A stretch of 64,000 nucleotides of DNA from Actinobacteria bacterium UBA2279 (GCA_002347365.1 DDWT01000029.1:33290-97289); one strand, 5' to 3'; counted from the stretch's first letter, positions 1 through 8,461 are shown. Program-made: numbers and translations. Notes: generated by a model not told the origin, from the sequence alone.

Positions 1-353
1 GTGTTGGTGCGGTCGAAAAGCGCGTCGCGCACAACGCTCATGCGCAGGGCGTTCTCCCGGTAGGCCTCGGCCACAGCCTCGTCTATCACCGGTTGCAGCG
101 CCTCGCCAAGTCGCTCGTCAACGCCAAGCTCCACCCGGACCCATACGGTACCGGTGTCCTGGCACAACGGGACGCGGTCTGTCTCGGCCACCTCCGCGTT
201 GCGGATCAGTTGCGCGAGCACGCTCCGGCCACGTGCTGAAGGTTCTGACTCCAGCGCGGCCCGCATCGCCGCGAGCACGTCCGGCCGAAGCGAGGTCGCA
301 GCCGTGCCGATAGCTTCGCGAACAGCGGATGCTATCGCACGAGCGTCCGCCAT
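1..353 (-). CDS. Class I fumarate hydratase alpha subunit, N-terminal part (cut by window edge)
   Basis: The reading frame opens with ATG at 353 and runs off the window start after 117 codons. Residues 62-68 read PLCQDTG, the signature around the first iron-sulphur cysteine (here Cys64) of class I fumarase and tartrate dehydratase alpha subunits. The family uses a [4Fe-4S] cluster to hydrate fumarate to malate. The start lies 4 bases after the malate dehydrogenase stop, so the two genes are very probably one operon covering consecutive TCA-cycle steps. Tartrate dehydratase is the main alternative, but the mdh neighbour favours fumarase. The beta subunit would lie outside the window. Confidence 0.85.
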   Translation of the reverse strand, partial: MADARAIASAVREAIGTAATSLRPDVLAAMRAALESEPSARGRSVLAQLIRNAEVAETDRVPLCQDTGTVWVRVELGVDERLGEALQPVIDEAVAEAYRENALRMSVVRDALFDRTN

Positions 354-356
354 GAC

Positions 357-1292
357 CTACGCCCCTATGCCGAGAGACGCCACGCTATCGGACACACCCG
401 CTGCCGAGTCGCGCAACGACTCCAGCTCGGCGGCGTCGAGAGCGATCTCGGGGACTTCGCGCACGCCCCAACGACCGAGGACCGCCGGCACCGAGAGATA
501 GACACCTGAGATGCCGTACTGGCCGTCGAGATGCACGCAGGACGGCAGCATCGCACCGGTGTCACCGAGGATCGCCGCCACCATGGAGGTGACCGATGCC
601 GCTGGCGCATAAAACGCGCTGCCTGTCTTCAGGAACGAGACGACTTCGGCACCCCCGTTGACCGTGCGTCGGACTACCTCGGCCACTTCATCGGCCGTCA
701 GAAGATCGACAAGAGAGCGGCCGCCGACCGTCGACAGACGGGGCACCGGCACCATCGTGTCGCCGTGAGCGCCGATCACGAGGGCATCGATCTCAGACAT
801 CGCGGCACCCGTCGCGCGGGCGATGAAGTACGCAAAGCGGGCCGAGTCGAGCACCCCGCCCATGCCGAGTACGCGCTCCGACGGGAGCCCGGATACCTTC
901 CATGCGAGATAGGTCATCACGTCGAGGGGGTTGGTGACGCACACGAACACCGCATCCGGAGAGGCGGCCGCAGCCTGCTCGATAACCGAACGGACGATAG
1001 TCCCGTTCGCGGCGAGCAGATCGTCACGTGTCATTCCGGGCTTGCGCGGCAGTCCTGCGGTGACGACCACCACGTCGGACCCGGCAGTTGCAGCGTAGTC
1101 GTTGGTGCCCGTGACCGTGGACGCGAACTTCTCCACGGAACGCGCGTGCATCATGTCGAGCGCCTTGCCTTGCGGTATCCCCTCGGCTACGTCAACAAGC
1201 ACGACGTCGGCGAGCTGCTTGGTCGCCATAAGGAACGCGGCAGTAGCACCCACCTGGCCGGCGCCCACCACGGTCACTTTCGGCAGTGCCAT
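357..1292 (-). CDS. mdh: Malate dehydrogenase (LDH-like, NAD-dependent)
   Basis: A 311-residue protein that would interconvert malate and oxaloacetate with NAD in the cytoplasm. It has the N-terminal nucleotide loop GAGQVG (residues 10-15) and Asp34 at the end of the second strand, which points to NAD rather than NADP. The mobile loop LPRKPGMTR (81-89) has the arginines expected of malate rather than lactate enzymes, and the catalytic His176 lies in GAHGD. The ATG at 1292 is preferred over the one just before it because a GAGGGG ribosome site lies about 5 bases upstream of 1292. The frame stays open to 1349, but those codons look like leader. The fumarase alpha gene follows directly. Confidence 0.95.
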   Translation of the reverse strand: MALPKVTVVGAGQVGATAAFLMATKQLADVVLVDVAEGIPQGKALDMMHARSVEKFASTVTGTNDYAATAGSDVVVVTAGLPRKPGMTRDDLLAANGTIVRSVIEQAAAASPDAVFVCVTNPLDVMTYLAWKVSGLPSERVLGMGGVLDSARFAYFIARATGAAMSEIDALVIGAHGDTMVPVPRLSTVGGRSLVDLLTADEVAEVVRRTVNGGAEVVSFLKTGSAFYAPAASVTSMVAAILGDTGAMLPSCVHLDGQYGISGVYLSVPAVLGRWGVREVPEIALDAAELESLRDSAAGVSDSVASLGIGA

Positions 1293-1376
1293 CATGTCCC
1301 CTCTCACACAACACCGCGCCACGACGGACATATGCCCGCGCCGCGACACGGCGGATCCCTTCAGACTGACAGCCGG

Positions 1377-1385
1377 ATTCTACCA
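1377..1385 (-). promoter_or_regulatory. Candidate extended -10 promoter for mdh-fumarase operon
   Basis: On the minus strand the bases read TGG then TAGAAT, an extended -10 box matching five of six consensus bases, with no good -35 box 17 bases upstream. Transcription would start near 1370, about 78 bases before the mdh start codon. The bases just after the box (CCGGCTGT) resemble those after other promoters in this window. Assigned by eye. Confidence 0.4.
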
Positions 1386-1406
1386 TGAGAGCGCCCGGAC
1401 ACTCCC

Positions 1407-2090
1407 CTACGAGAGGTCGGCCGGGTACGGGACGTCGAGCTTCTGGCCACGGTGCGCTGCCAGACGCTGCGCGAGAATGGGTGCAACCGCCGGAAGCGGA
1501 CCGCGGGGCTCGGGAGGAGTCAGGGGCAGCTCGATGTCGTAGATCAACGTGTCGTCGCCAGATGCAGCCTCGGCCATCGCCTCGCCAAGGTAGACGATCG
1601 CACTGCCACCGTGGCCCGGCACGCCCGTCTCGGCACCATCCGGCTCGACGACAAGCACAAGAGAAACGACCGAGAGGCTGAGGTCCATCGCGCACTCGAG
1701 CACGGCTTCCGCCTGCAGGTCCGACTCGCTGCGCGGCGCAAGAACGACAACGTCCGCTCCTCTATCAGCTGTCTGCCGCAAGACCTCGGGATCGATGGCG
1801 GCGTCGCCCGACAACATAGCCACCCGGCCGAGCGGATCGAGTTCCGCTTCAAAGGCGGCCGAACCGTTGTCGCGACCGACGTGAGGGACTAATACGCGCG
1901 CATCGGGCACAGCCAGTGCCACACGCTGCCACCAGGCATCCAACTCCGATCCTGTGTGAACGGAGGGCACCTCGGGAAGAACGATGACCTCTGCGCCCAG
2001 TGCGGCCGCGCTTGCGGCCGCTACGACCAGCGCATCAGCATCGGCAGCCGGATCGGCTCGAAACGCGTGCTGCAGGACGGCGATGCGCAC
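1407..2090 (-). CDS. Nitrilase-fold (carbon-nitrogen hydrolase-like) protein, apparently without catalytic Cys
   Basis: A 227-residue protein with the layout of a carbon-nitrogen hydrolase. It opens with a strand of the MRIAVLQ type, then GAEVIVLPE near residue 37, where the family has its catalytic glutamate, and later a GGSAIVYLGE segment equivalent to the family's GGS..V...GE strand. Where active members have an ICYD-type motif with the nucleophilic cysteine, this protein reads MLSGDAAIDPE, with no cysteine. It is also short for the family (usually about 260-290). The start is a GTG at 2090, with GGGAGG five bases upstream. It may be a non-catalytic relative. Function unknown. Confidence 0.6.
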   Translation of the reverse strand: MRIAVLQHAFRADPAADADALVVAAASAAALGAEVIVLPEVPSVHTGSELDAWWQRVALAVPDARVLVPHVGRDNGSAAFEAELDPLGRVAMLSGDAAIDPEVLRQTADRGADVVVLAPRSESDLQAEAVLECAMDLSLSVVSLVLVVEPDGAETGVPGHGGSAIVYLGEAMAEAASGDDTLIYDIELPLTPPEPRGPLPAVAPILAQRLAAHRGQKLDVPYPADLS

Positions 2091-2129
2091 GACGACCTCC
2101 CTGGGTCCGAGTCGACGACGCCGACTCTC

Positions 2130-4532
2130 CTAGGCTTTCTTACCCCCTGCGCGCTTCGGACTCGCCTTCTTCTTGGCCGCACCCTTCGCCGAAGCCCTGC
2201 CTTTGCCCCTTGCCGTGCTGTTCGTGCGGGGCGGCTTGAGGGGACATTCGGGGTCGATGCAGATACGCCACGGCCCCTTCTTCGTGTGCACTATGACGAT
2301 GGGCGCACCGCACTCGCAGGTGTCCTCCGTAGTCTCTATCTCACCGCTCTGGGGCAACGGGTAGGAGGTCTTGCAGTTCTCGAAGTTGGTGCATCGCACG
2401 TAGCGATTGCCTACCGCAGAGTATGCGACTCTCAGATCGCCGCCATCGCCCGTGGGGCATCCGGCAGCACGAATGAGTATCTCGGGTCCCTTCTTCGTGG
2501 GACAGTCCGGACTGAGGCACATGACGCGGGGCTTCTTCTTGAACTGCATCACCTTGACCTGCGGCATACCGCACACGGGACACATCTCTTCCACGGACGC
2601 GAACTTGGCGTTCTTGGGCAGAGGGTAGGTCACATCGCACTCCGGATACCCGGAACAACCGACGAATGAGCTGCGAGTCTTCGGCGAGAACTTGATGAGC
2701 AGGTCGTGGCCCGACTTGGGACATATGCCGACCTTGGCATCCTCATCGGTCGCGCTCTTGAGGAGCTCACCGACTTCCTCGGCGATAGGAACAAGCTTCT
2801 CGATGATGTCGGCCAGCAGCTCACGGGAGTGACCGACGACGACCTCACGAGAGGCCCGGGCATTCGCAATCGCGTCCATCTCGGCCTCGAGCTCGCTCGT
2901 CATCTCCGGCGTCGTGATCCGTGGCGCATACGTGCTTAGCGCCTCGATGACGGTCCGGCCCTTGCAGGTGGGCTCAACAGGATCACCGTGAACGTACTTC
3001 CGATCGTAGAGGCCCTGGATGATGTCGTGACGGGTGGCTTTCGTCCCGAGACCGAGCTTCTCCATCTCCTGGATCAGCTTGCCCTGTGAGTAGCGAGCCG
3101 GCGGCTGGGTCTGCTTGGCCTCCATCTCGGCGCCGAGGAAATCGACCGACTCCCCTTCAGCCAGGGCCGGAAGTACCTCGTCCTTCTTGAGGCCGTAGTG
3201 GTACACCGCCCGGAAGCCGGCCTTGAGCACCACGTCACCGCGCGCGAAGAACGGCTCGTTTCTGACGTCGAAATCCACACGCGTCGCCTCGATGATGGCC
3301 GCCTCGGAAAGCGTTGCCATGAACCTGCGGGATATCAGGTTGTAGAGCTTGTATGCCTGCGCATCCACGGACTCCGGATTGAGCGCACCCGTGGGATGGA
3401 TCGGCGGATGGTCCGTCGTCTCCTTCGCACCACGAGTGGGCGTGAGCGCGCCCCTGTGCAAGATCGCCTGTACGTGCTCGTGATACGCGGGCACTGCGTC
3501 CAGCGTCTTCAGGATGGCTGTGAGGTCAAGGCTTGGCGGATAAACGGTGTTGTCGACGCGCGGATAGGAGATGTAGCCGCTCATGTACAGCGATTCGGCC
3601 ACACGCATCGTCTTGGCGGGAGAGAAGCCCTCGGACGCCGCAGCGGCCATGAGGCTTGTCGTGTTGAAGGGAACCGGCGGCTTGACGGTACGGGTGGTCC
3701 GCTTGACTCCGACGACCGTACCCTCCGACGCATCCTTGACTGCGGCGATGACAGCCCTGGCCGCATCCTCGTTCTGGAAGCGCTCGGTGGCATGACCGGC
3801 AGCAATGCGCTCGCCATTCTTCTCGAACGCCGCCTTGACCACCCAGTAGTCTTCCGAGACGAACGCCTCACGCTCTTTCTCTCGATCGATGATCAGCTTG
3901 AGCGTGGGAGTCTGGACGCGGCCTGCCGACAGCACGTCGCCGTACGGCCTGCGCGTCTTGATCTGATGGGCCAGAGTCAGATAGCGCGTGACCACGGCGC
4001 CCCAGATGAGATCGATGTCCTGTCGGGTCTCGCCGGCCTGCGCGAGTTCCTCAGAGATCGTGTCCTTCTCGGCGAAAGCGCGTTCGATCTCTCCCGTGGT
4101 GATGGCCGAGAACCGGACGCGGTGCACCGGGACATCGGCATTGACCGACACGACGATGTCGCGCGCATCCGAACCGATGAGCTCGCCCTCACGATCGAAG
4201 TCGGTCGCGATTATGACGTCGTCAGCTTTCTTGGCCAGGCTCTTGAGCGACTGGATGATGCCGCGCTCTTTGGGGAGCTTGAGAACCGGCGCGCCCACCA
4301 GTGCAGCCAGCGATCCGAGGTTCCACCGCTTGAGGTCGGCATCCTCGAAGGTCTCGGGGAAGTCGACCTCCATGATGTGGCCCTTCAGCCCGATGCTGAC
4401 CCAGTCCTCACCGTCGCGGCGAAACGTGTAGACGGGGGTGGTGTATACCTTCTCCGCTTTGGGCTTGCCGACGGCGAGTATCTCCGCGATACGGCGGGCG
4501 GCGATGTTCTTCTCGGAAACAACGAGTCGCAT
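2130..4532 (-). CDS. topA: DNA topoisomerase I (type IA)
   Basis: An 800-residue enzyme that relaxes negative supercoils. The TOPRIM domain carries Glu7 and the DFDREGE motif at 111-117. The catalytic tyrosine is Tyr323 in GYISYPRVDN, a variant closer to archaeal-style sequences than the usual SYMRTDS. The C-terminal third has several CxxC-type zinc-binding modules (starting CPKSGHD, CPVCGMP, CTNFENC and CECGAP) and ends in a lysine- and alanine-rich tail of about 30 residues that probably binds DNA. The ATG at 4532 is chosen over a GTG at 4562 because AGGA lies 7 bases upstream and the protein then begins directly with the TOPRIM strand. Confidence 0.95.
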   Translation of the reverse strand: MRLVVSEKNIAARRIAEILAVGKPKAEKVYTTPVYTFRRDGEDWVSIGLKGHIMEVDFPETFEDADLKRWNLGSLAALVGAPVLKLPKERGIIQSLKSLAKKADDVIIATDFDREGELIGSDARDIVVSVNADVPVHRVRFSAITTGEIERAFAEKDTISEELAQAGETRQDIDLIWGAVVTRYLTLAHQIKTRRPYGDVLSAGRVQTPTLKLIIDREKEREAFVSEDYWVVKAAFEKNGERIAAGHATERFQNEDAARAVIAAVKDASEGTVVGVKRTTRTVKPPVPFNTTSLMAAAASEGFSPAKTMRVAESLYMSGYISYPRVDNTVYPPSLDLTAILKTLDAVPAYHEHVQAILHRGALTPTRGAKETTDHPPIHPTGALNPESVDAQAYKLYNLISRRFMATLSEAAIIEATRVDFDVRNEPFFARGDVVLKAGFRAVYHYGLKKDEVLPALAEGESVDFLGAEMEAKQTQPPARYSQGKLIQEMEKLGLGTKATRHDIIQGLYDRKYVHGDPVEPTCKGRTVIEALSTYAPRITTPEMTSELEAEMDAIANARASREVVVGHSRELLADIIEKLVPIAEEVGELLKSATDEDAKVGICPKSGHDLLIKFSPKTRSSFVGCSGYPECDVTYPLPKNAKFASVEEMCPVCGMPQVKVMQFKKKPRVMCLSPDCPTKKGPEILIRAAGCPTGDGGDLRVAYSAVGNRYVRCTNFENCKTSYPLPQSGEIETTEDTCECGAPIVIVHTKKGPWRICIDPECPLKPPRTNSTARGKGRASAKGAAKKKASPKRAGGKKA

Positions 4533-4571
4533 GCATTGGTCCTGACTGTGGGAATCGGGCACTGCCTAGAG

Positions 4572-4577
4572 AGTATA
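4572..4577 (-). promoter_or_regulatory. Possible -10 box upstream of topA
   Basis: The minus strand reads TATACT, five of six consensus bases, about 40 bases before the topA start. A TTGACG sequence lies close upstream but at the wrong spacing for this box. The bases after it include GGCAGT, also seen after two other promoters here. Weak assignment. Confidence 0.25.
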
Positions 4578-4650
4578 GAGGGTGCCGTCAACCCCCACCC
4601 ATCCGCAACCCGTCCGAAAGGTGTGCCGTGATGGTTCCGGCGAGCTGCGT

Positions 4651-5205
4651 CTACAGGCCGATCTCCCCTGCGCGCTGCTGCATCGCACCGAGTGCGAGCT
4701 GCAGGAATTCGTCCCGCGTCATGCCGAGTTCCTCGCATGCCGCCATCTGCTCGCGGTTCGCGCCGCGCGCGAACGCCTTCTCTTTCCACCGCTTCTTGAG
4801 AGAGCGCAGTTCGACGCCGTCCAAAGACTTGTCCGGCCTGACCAGTGCGGCTGCAACAACGAACCCCGTGGTGGGATCTGCGGCATACAAGGCCATATCC
4901 ATCCGGGACTCTCTGGGAGCCTTGTCCGCATGCGCGAGAATGGCGTGCAACATCTCCGCGTCGATCTCATCGGCAAGGAGCTCGGCGGTTACGATGCCGT
5001 GCCGCTCGAAGTCGTCAGCGGTCTCAGAGTAGTCAAGGTCGTGGAGTAGGCCCGCGAGCGCCCATCGGTCGACGTCACTGTCGGAGAGACCGAGATGGCG
5101 CGCAAGCGCCTCCATGATGATCTCGGTCGCCACACAGTGGTTCACAAGGTTCGGGTTGCCGATGCGCCCCTTGACCAGGGCAAGTCCTTGGGTCCGGTCC
5201 ATCAT
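4651..5205 (-). CDS. HD-domain phosphohydrolase-like protein
   Basis: A 184-residue protein with an HD-superfamily metal site: His23 in NHCVATE, the His55-Asp56 pair in LLHDLDY, and further histidines around residue 69 and in the ILAHAD segment. This arrangement is common in small HDIG-type phosphohydrolases that act on nucleotides or similar phosphates, but the substrate cannot be read from the sequence. An AGGAGG ribosome site lies 9 bases before the ATG at 5205. It sits 14 bases downstream of the hypB stop and may be transcribed with hypAB. Confidence 0.8.
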   Translation of the reverse strand: MMDRTQGLALVKGRIGNPNLVNHCVATEIIMEALARHLGLSDSDVDRWALAGLLHDLDYSETADDFERHGIVTAELLADEIDAEMLHAILAHADKAPRESRMDMALYAADPTTGFVVAAALVRPDKSLDGVELRSLKKRWKEKAFARGANREQMAACEELGMTRDEFLQLALGAMQQRAGEIGL

Positions 5206-5218
5206 GCGAGATCGCCTC

Positions 5219-5881
5219 CTATCCGGCTGCGCGAACCGCCTCGATACGCGCGGCCAGCCACTCGGCCCACGCGTCTACGCCATCTCCTTTGGTGGCCGAG
5301 ATGGGGAAGATGGGCGCCATCGGATTGAGCCCTTTGACGACCGACTCGAACGCGTCCCGGTCAAAGTCGAACACGCTCATCGTGTCGCATTTGTTGAGGA
5401 TGACCGCCTCGGAGATCGAGAAGATGCCCGGATACTTGAGGGGCTTGTCGTCGCCCTCCGGTACCGAGAGGATCATCACCTTGGCGTGCTCTCCCAGATC
5501 GAAGTCCGTGGGGCAGACGAGGTTCCCGACGTTCTCGATGATGAGCAGATCGACGTCGTCAAGATCGAGCGCTGCCACCGCGCGCCGGATCATCGCGGAC
5601 TCAAGGTGACACGCGCCACCGGTATTGATCTGCACCGCCGGGATACCGTGGGCCGATATCTTCTCGGCATCCACGCGTGACGCGATATCGCCTTCGATGA
5701 CAGCAATGCGATAGCGATCGCGCAAAGCCGCGATGGTGGCGAGGATCGTGGAGGTCTTGCCGGCGCCCGGGCTCGCCATCAGGTCGACGACGAACACACC
5801 ATGCTGCTCGAACAGGAGACGGTTCTCCTCGGCCAAGGCGTCGTTGTGCGCCAGAATACCCTTCGAGATATCGATCTTCAC
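5219..5881 (-). CDS. hypB: Hydrogenase/urease nickel incorporation GTPase HypB
   Basis: A 220-residue GTPase that delivers nickel to [NiFe]-hydrogenase maturation. The P-loop ASPGAGKTS lies at 36-44. The nickel/zinc site of the G domain is visible as Cys91-His92 in GGACHLE and Cys123 in ENVGNLVCP. The NKCD motif at 163-166 serves guanine recognition. It lacks the N-terminal CxxCGC nickel site and the histidine-rich stretch present in some HypB proteins. The hypA gene lies 15 bases upstream, so the two are co-transcribed. No hydrogenase or urease structural gene occurs in this window. Confidence 0.95.
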   Translation of the reverse strand: MKIDISKGILAHNDALAEENRLLFEQHGVFVVDLMASPGAGKTSTILATIAALRDRYRIAVIEGDIASRVDAEKISAHGIPAVQINTGGACHLESAMIRRAVAALDLDDVDLLIIENVGNLVCPTDFDLGEHAKVMILSVPEGDDKPLKYPGIFSISEAVILNKCDTMSVFDFDRDAFESVVKGLNPMAPIFPISATKGDGVDAWAEWLAARIEAVRAAG

Positions 5882-5896
5882 ACGTCTCCCCTTACG

Positions 5897-6238
5897 TCAG
5901 TCGACGTCGATGCTGTCGATGCGGAGTTCGCGCCCCTGCACGAGTGAGCACAGGTAGCTGCCGCACTCCGGACATCTCACTTCATAGCGGTCGTGCCTGA
6001 ACTCCACCGAACAGTCCAGACAGCGCGAGCGGCCCTCAAGAATGGTGATCCCAAGCGTTGCCTCCTCAGCGATGGTGTCTTTGCGCAGGACCTCGAAGGC
6101 GAATTCCAGCGCATCCGCGACGATTTGAGTGAGTTCTCCGAAGGTGACCTCGACCCGGTTGATGCGCGTGGCGCCCTCGGCCTGAGCGGCCTCGACCGCG
6201 GACTTCAGGATCCCGTCACAGATGCTCATCTCATGCAT
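5897..6238 (-). CDS. hypA: Hydrogenase maturation nickel metallochaperone HypA
   Basis: A 113-residue protein that starts MHEMSIC, with the N-terminal Met-His-Glu that binds nickel in this family. The structural zinc site is formed by Cys73, Cys76, Cys89 and Cys92 (CLDC and CPEC). Length is typical of HypA. It partners with HypB, encoded immediately downstream. The gene follows tatC with 21 bases between them, which is notable because [NiFe]-hydrogenases are often Tat-exported. Confidence 0.95.
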   Translation of the reverse strand: MHEMSICDGILKSAVEAAQAEGATRINRVEVTFGELTQIVADALEFAFEVLRKDTIAEEATLGITILEGRSRCLDCSVEFRHDRYEVRCPECGSYLCSLVQGRELRIDSIDVD

Positions 6239-6259
6239 ATCTCGCTCGCTCTCGCTTTG

Positions 6260-7018
6260 TCAGTCTTCGTCGAGTTCAAGCTTCTGCGCCCGGATCTTCT
6301 TTCTCAGGAGTATGTGCACCAGCGCCATGCTGGCCTCGAAAAGGCCGATCATCGCACCCGCCAGCGCCCCCATGCTCACCGGGGACCAGTCCGGAGTTAT
6401 CATCGCTGCAACGACGATGATGACCACCCAGACCACGCGCCAATTCTGGCGAAGCGTCTTGTACGGTACGACCTCGAAATAGACGAGGTAGAACACGACG
6501 ATCGGCACCTCGAACGCGGCCCCGAACCCGACCATGAACCACATGGAGAACTGCATCATGCTCGAGGCGCGCAACATCAGATCGAACGTCTCACCGTTCT
6601 GCTGCACGAGCCACTCGGCACTCGGCGCGAGGATCAACAGATAGCAGAAGGCGATGCCGGCAGCGAACAAGACCACGGCCGCGAAGAAGGTCCACAGAAA
6701 CCAGCGGCGCTCCTTGGGCTTGAACGCAGGCACAAAGAACGACAGCGCGTGATAGATGATGACAGGGCTGCCAACGATCAGGGCGGCCCACACGGCGAGC
6801 CTGAAGCGGTTCGTCATGCCCTCAAGCACGTCGAACGTGAAGCTTCCCTGTGTTCCGATGACCTTCTGCGCAGGACCCACAAGCAACGTGTAGATCTGGT
6901 CGCTCACGAAGTACAGGCCCACGGCTAGCGTACCCAGTACGAGAATTACGATGAAAAGCCGGCGACGCAGCTCGGCTATGTGTCCCATGAAGGGCATGCG
7001 CTTGGGAGATATAGGCAT
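6260..7018 (-). CDS. tatC: Sec-independent protein translocase TatC
   Basis: A 252-residue polytopic membrane protein and core receptor of the twin-arginine translocon. It shows the TatC N-terminal signature MGHIAELRRRL around residues 11-21, then six predicted hydrophobic segments, ending with a charged lysine- and arginine-rich tail. The tatA/B-type gene lies 11 bases upstream in the same orientation. The start at 7018 (MPISPKRMPF) is retained. A later internal ATG would remove little. Tat export here would serve folded cofactor proteins. Confidence 0.95.
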   Translation of the reverse strand: MPISPKRMPFMGHIAELRRRLFIVILVLGTLAVGLYFVSDQIYTLLVGPAQKVIGTQGSFTFDVLEGMTNRFRLAVWAALIVGSPVIIYHALSFFVPAFKPKERRWFLWTFFAAVVLFAAGIAFCYLLILAPSAEWLVQQNGETFDLMLRASSMMQFSMWFMVGFGAAFEVPIVVFYLVYFEVVPYKTLRQNWRVVWVVIIVVAAMITPDWSPVSMGALAGAMIGLFEASMALVHILLRKKIRAQKLELDED

Positions 7019-7029
7019 TTTCGGCTCGC

Positions 7030-7425
7030 TCAGTCCTGCGACGGCTCTGAGCGCTCCCCCTCTCCCTCATCGGTCGGTGCTTCTGTTTCCTTCTCGGATG
7101 CGACCGCGGGCTGGGCAGGGGAAAGCTCCGATCCCTCCAGGGCAGCAGGCTCCGCAGTCTCCTCGGCCACCTTGGCTGCTTCCTCGGCTTTTTGGGCCTG
7201 CACCTTCTCGCGAAAATCCTTGCCCTTCTTGAACGGATCCGGCTTGCCGCCCTCGGATGCGTACATCTCGGCGCGGATCGTCGCCTCCATGATGTCCTGG
7301 TAGCGCTTGAAGTCGCGCATGAACCGGCCCACCGTGCGGCCGAACTGGGGTAGCTTGTCTGGGCCGAAGAGGAGAAGGGCCACCACCGCGATGATGATGA
7401 GCTCTGAACCACCGATGCCGAACAC
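7030..7425 (-). CDS. Tat translocase subunit TatA/TatB
   Basis: A 131-residue protein with one N-terminal membrane helix, the hinge motif FGPDKLPQFGR and an amphipathic helix, followed by a charged, low-complexity Glu/Ala/Pro tail. The GTG at 7425 is chosen because the product then begins MFGIGGSELIII, the standard TatA/B opening, and AGGAG lies 7 bases upstream. The open frame extends 20 codons further upstream without family similarity. The tail length and charged helix suggest TatB-like or bifunctional TatA. No second tatA is seen in the window. Confidence 0.9.
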   Translation of the reverse strand: MFGIGGSELIIIAVVALLLFGPDKLPQFGRTVGRFMRDFKRYQDIMEATIRAEMYASEGGKPDPFKKGKDFREKVQAQKAEEAAKVAEETAEPAALEGSELSPAQPAVASEKETEAPTDEGEGERSEPSQD

Positions 7426-7453
7426 CGCACCACTCCTCATAAGCGAACGAGAA

Positions 7454-7472
7454 CCGGGCCGTTCCGGCCCGG
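7454..7472 (-). terminator. Hairpin between STAS gene and tat operon
   Basis: A perfect 7-bp GC-rich stem (CCGGGCC/GGCCCGG) with a 5-base loop lies just downstream of the STAS gene stop. On the minus strand it is followed by a partly T-rich stretch (TTCTCGTTCG). It probably ends STAS transcription before tatA/B. Confidence 0.5.
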
Positions 7473-7530
7473 AACCGTGGGTCACAGTCTAAGAGGACGC
7501 GCCAAGCAAGGCAAGCGACGTCCGGAGTCC

Positions 7531-7866
7531 TCAGAAGTCCGAGGCTTCCTCCATCGTTGAGAACACCGGGAAGACCTTCTCCAGCCCGGTGATCCGGAAG
7601 ATCTTGAGGATGTTCTCTTTGGTGCAGACAAGGCGCAACGTACCGGAACGCTCCTTGACCCTGCGGAGCCCGCTCACCAGCACACCGAGACCGGAGCTGT
7701 CGATGAAGCCGACCTGCTCGAGATCGATCAGCAGGTTCACGCAACCGTCCTCAACAGCATCCACAAGCTCCTGTTTGAGCTGCGGAGACGTGTATACATC
7801 CACTTCGCCCTTGAGGATCATGCGGCACACGCCGTCTTCGCGTACGGTGCTGATGTCGAGTTCCAT
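7531..7866 (-). CDS. STAS-domain anti-sigma factor antagonist-like protein
   Basis: A 111-residue single STAS domain of the SpoIIAA/RsbV kind. The phosphorylation region reads IDSSGLGVL, with Ser57-Ser58 aligned to the serine that partner kinases modify. These proteins switch anti-sigma factors by binding in the unphosphorylated state. The second of two in-frame ATGs (7866) is favoured because GAGGCGGG abuts the first too closely. No anti-sigma kinase, phosphatase or sigma factor gene is adjacent. A second STAS gene points away from it at 8030. Confidence 0.85.
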   Translation of the reverse strand: MELDISTVREDGVCRMILKGEVDVYTSPQLKQELVDAVEDGCVNLLIDLEQVGFIDSSGLGVLVSGLRRVKERSGTLRLVCTKENILKIFRITGLEKVFPVFSTMEEASDF

Positions 7867-8029
7867 ACACATCCCGCCTCACAACGATTTCGCCAGCGAA
7901 TAGATTGTAGCGTGACGGCACCTCCCCGACCAGGGAGTCACTCTACGCAGAAGTGCTCCACGAGGTGAGAAGGTGGCGACGTACGGGTAGGAACACGGCA
8001 GTCGGCACAGACCCGTTGCAGAGGACACC

Positions 8030-8383
8030 ATGGCACTCACGATCCAACTCGAACCCGGTGACGAGTTCTGGATGCTCGCCCTCATAGGCGACCTGGACTA
8101 CAGCGAATGCGCCTCGTTCAGAATGACGATAGACCGGATACTCAGACACTCACCGCGCTCGACCATCGCCGACCTTTCACACCTGGACTATCTCGACAGC
8201 TCGGGTCTCGGACTACTGCTGTCGCTATCGAAGGAATATGGCGCCCATGGAGGCCGACTCGTACTGGTCACGAACGAGACCGTAGACAACATCCTGGATC
8301 TGACGAGACTCTCCGGCATCTTCTCAACAGCTGAGAGTGTCGACCAGGCGCGCACGATGGTCGCAGACCTATCCTCTGCCTGA
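8030..8383 (+). CDS. STAS-domain protein (anti-sigma antagonist-like)
   Basis: A 117-residue single STAS domain on the plus strand, one of only two plus-strand genes in the window. It has LDSSGLGLLL with Ser57-Ser58 at the expected phosphorylation position, as in the minus-strand STAS protein encoded across the 160-bp gap. The two proteins are clearly related but well diverged. An AGAGGA sequence lies just upstream of the ATG. The pair could feed one partner-switching system whose kinase lies elsewhere. It ends at a convergent terminator hairpin. Confidence 0.85.
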   Translation: MALTIQLEPGDEFWMLALIGDLDYSECASFRMTIDRILRHSPRSTIADLSHLDYLDSSGLGLLLSLSKEYGAHGGRLVLVTNETVDNILDLTRLSGIFSTAESVDQARTMVADLSSA

Positions 8384-8409
8384 ATCCTTCTCCTAGCCGA
8401 GAACAGAAA

Positions 8410-8436
8410 GATGGCCGACCACTGTGGTCGGCCATC
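8410..8436. terminator. Bidirectional terminator hairpin
   Basis: A perfect inverted repeat with at least 11 bp of stem (GATGGCCGACC/GGTCGGCCATC) and a 5-base loop lies between the convergent STAS gene (8030-8383) and the minus-strand gene ending at 8462. Its position and symmetry fit a shared terminator. Confidence 0.7.
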
Positions 8437-8461
8437 CGCATTCCTACAGGCGACTCGAACG

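Noticed and set aside
3198..4631. Long plus-strand open frame opposite topA (477 codons)
   Set aside because: It is the antisense of a clear topoisomerase gene. Arg/His-rich composition and no family traits mark it as a high-GC shadow.
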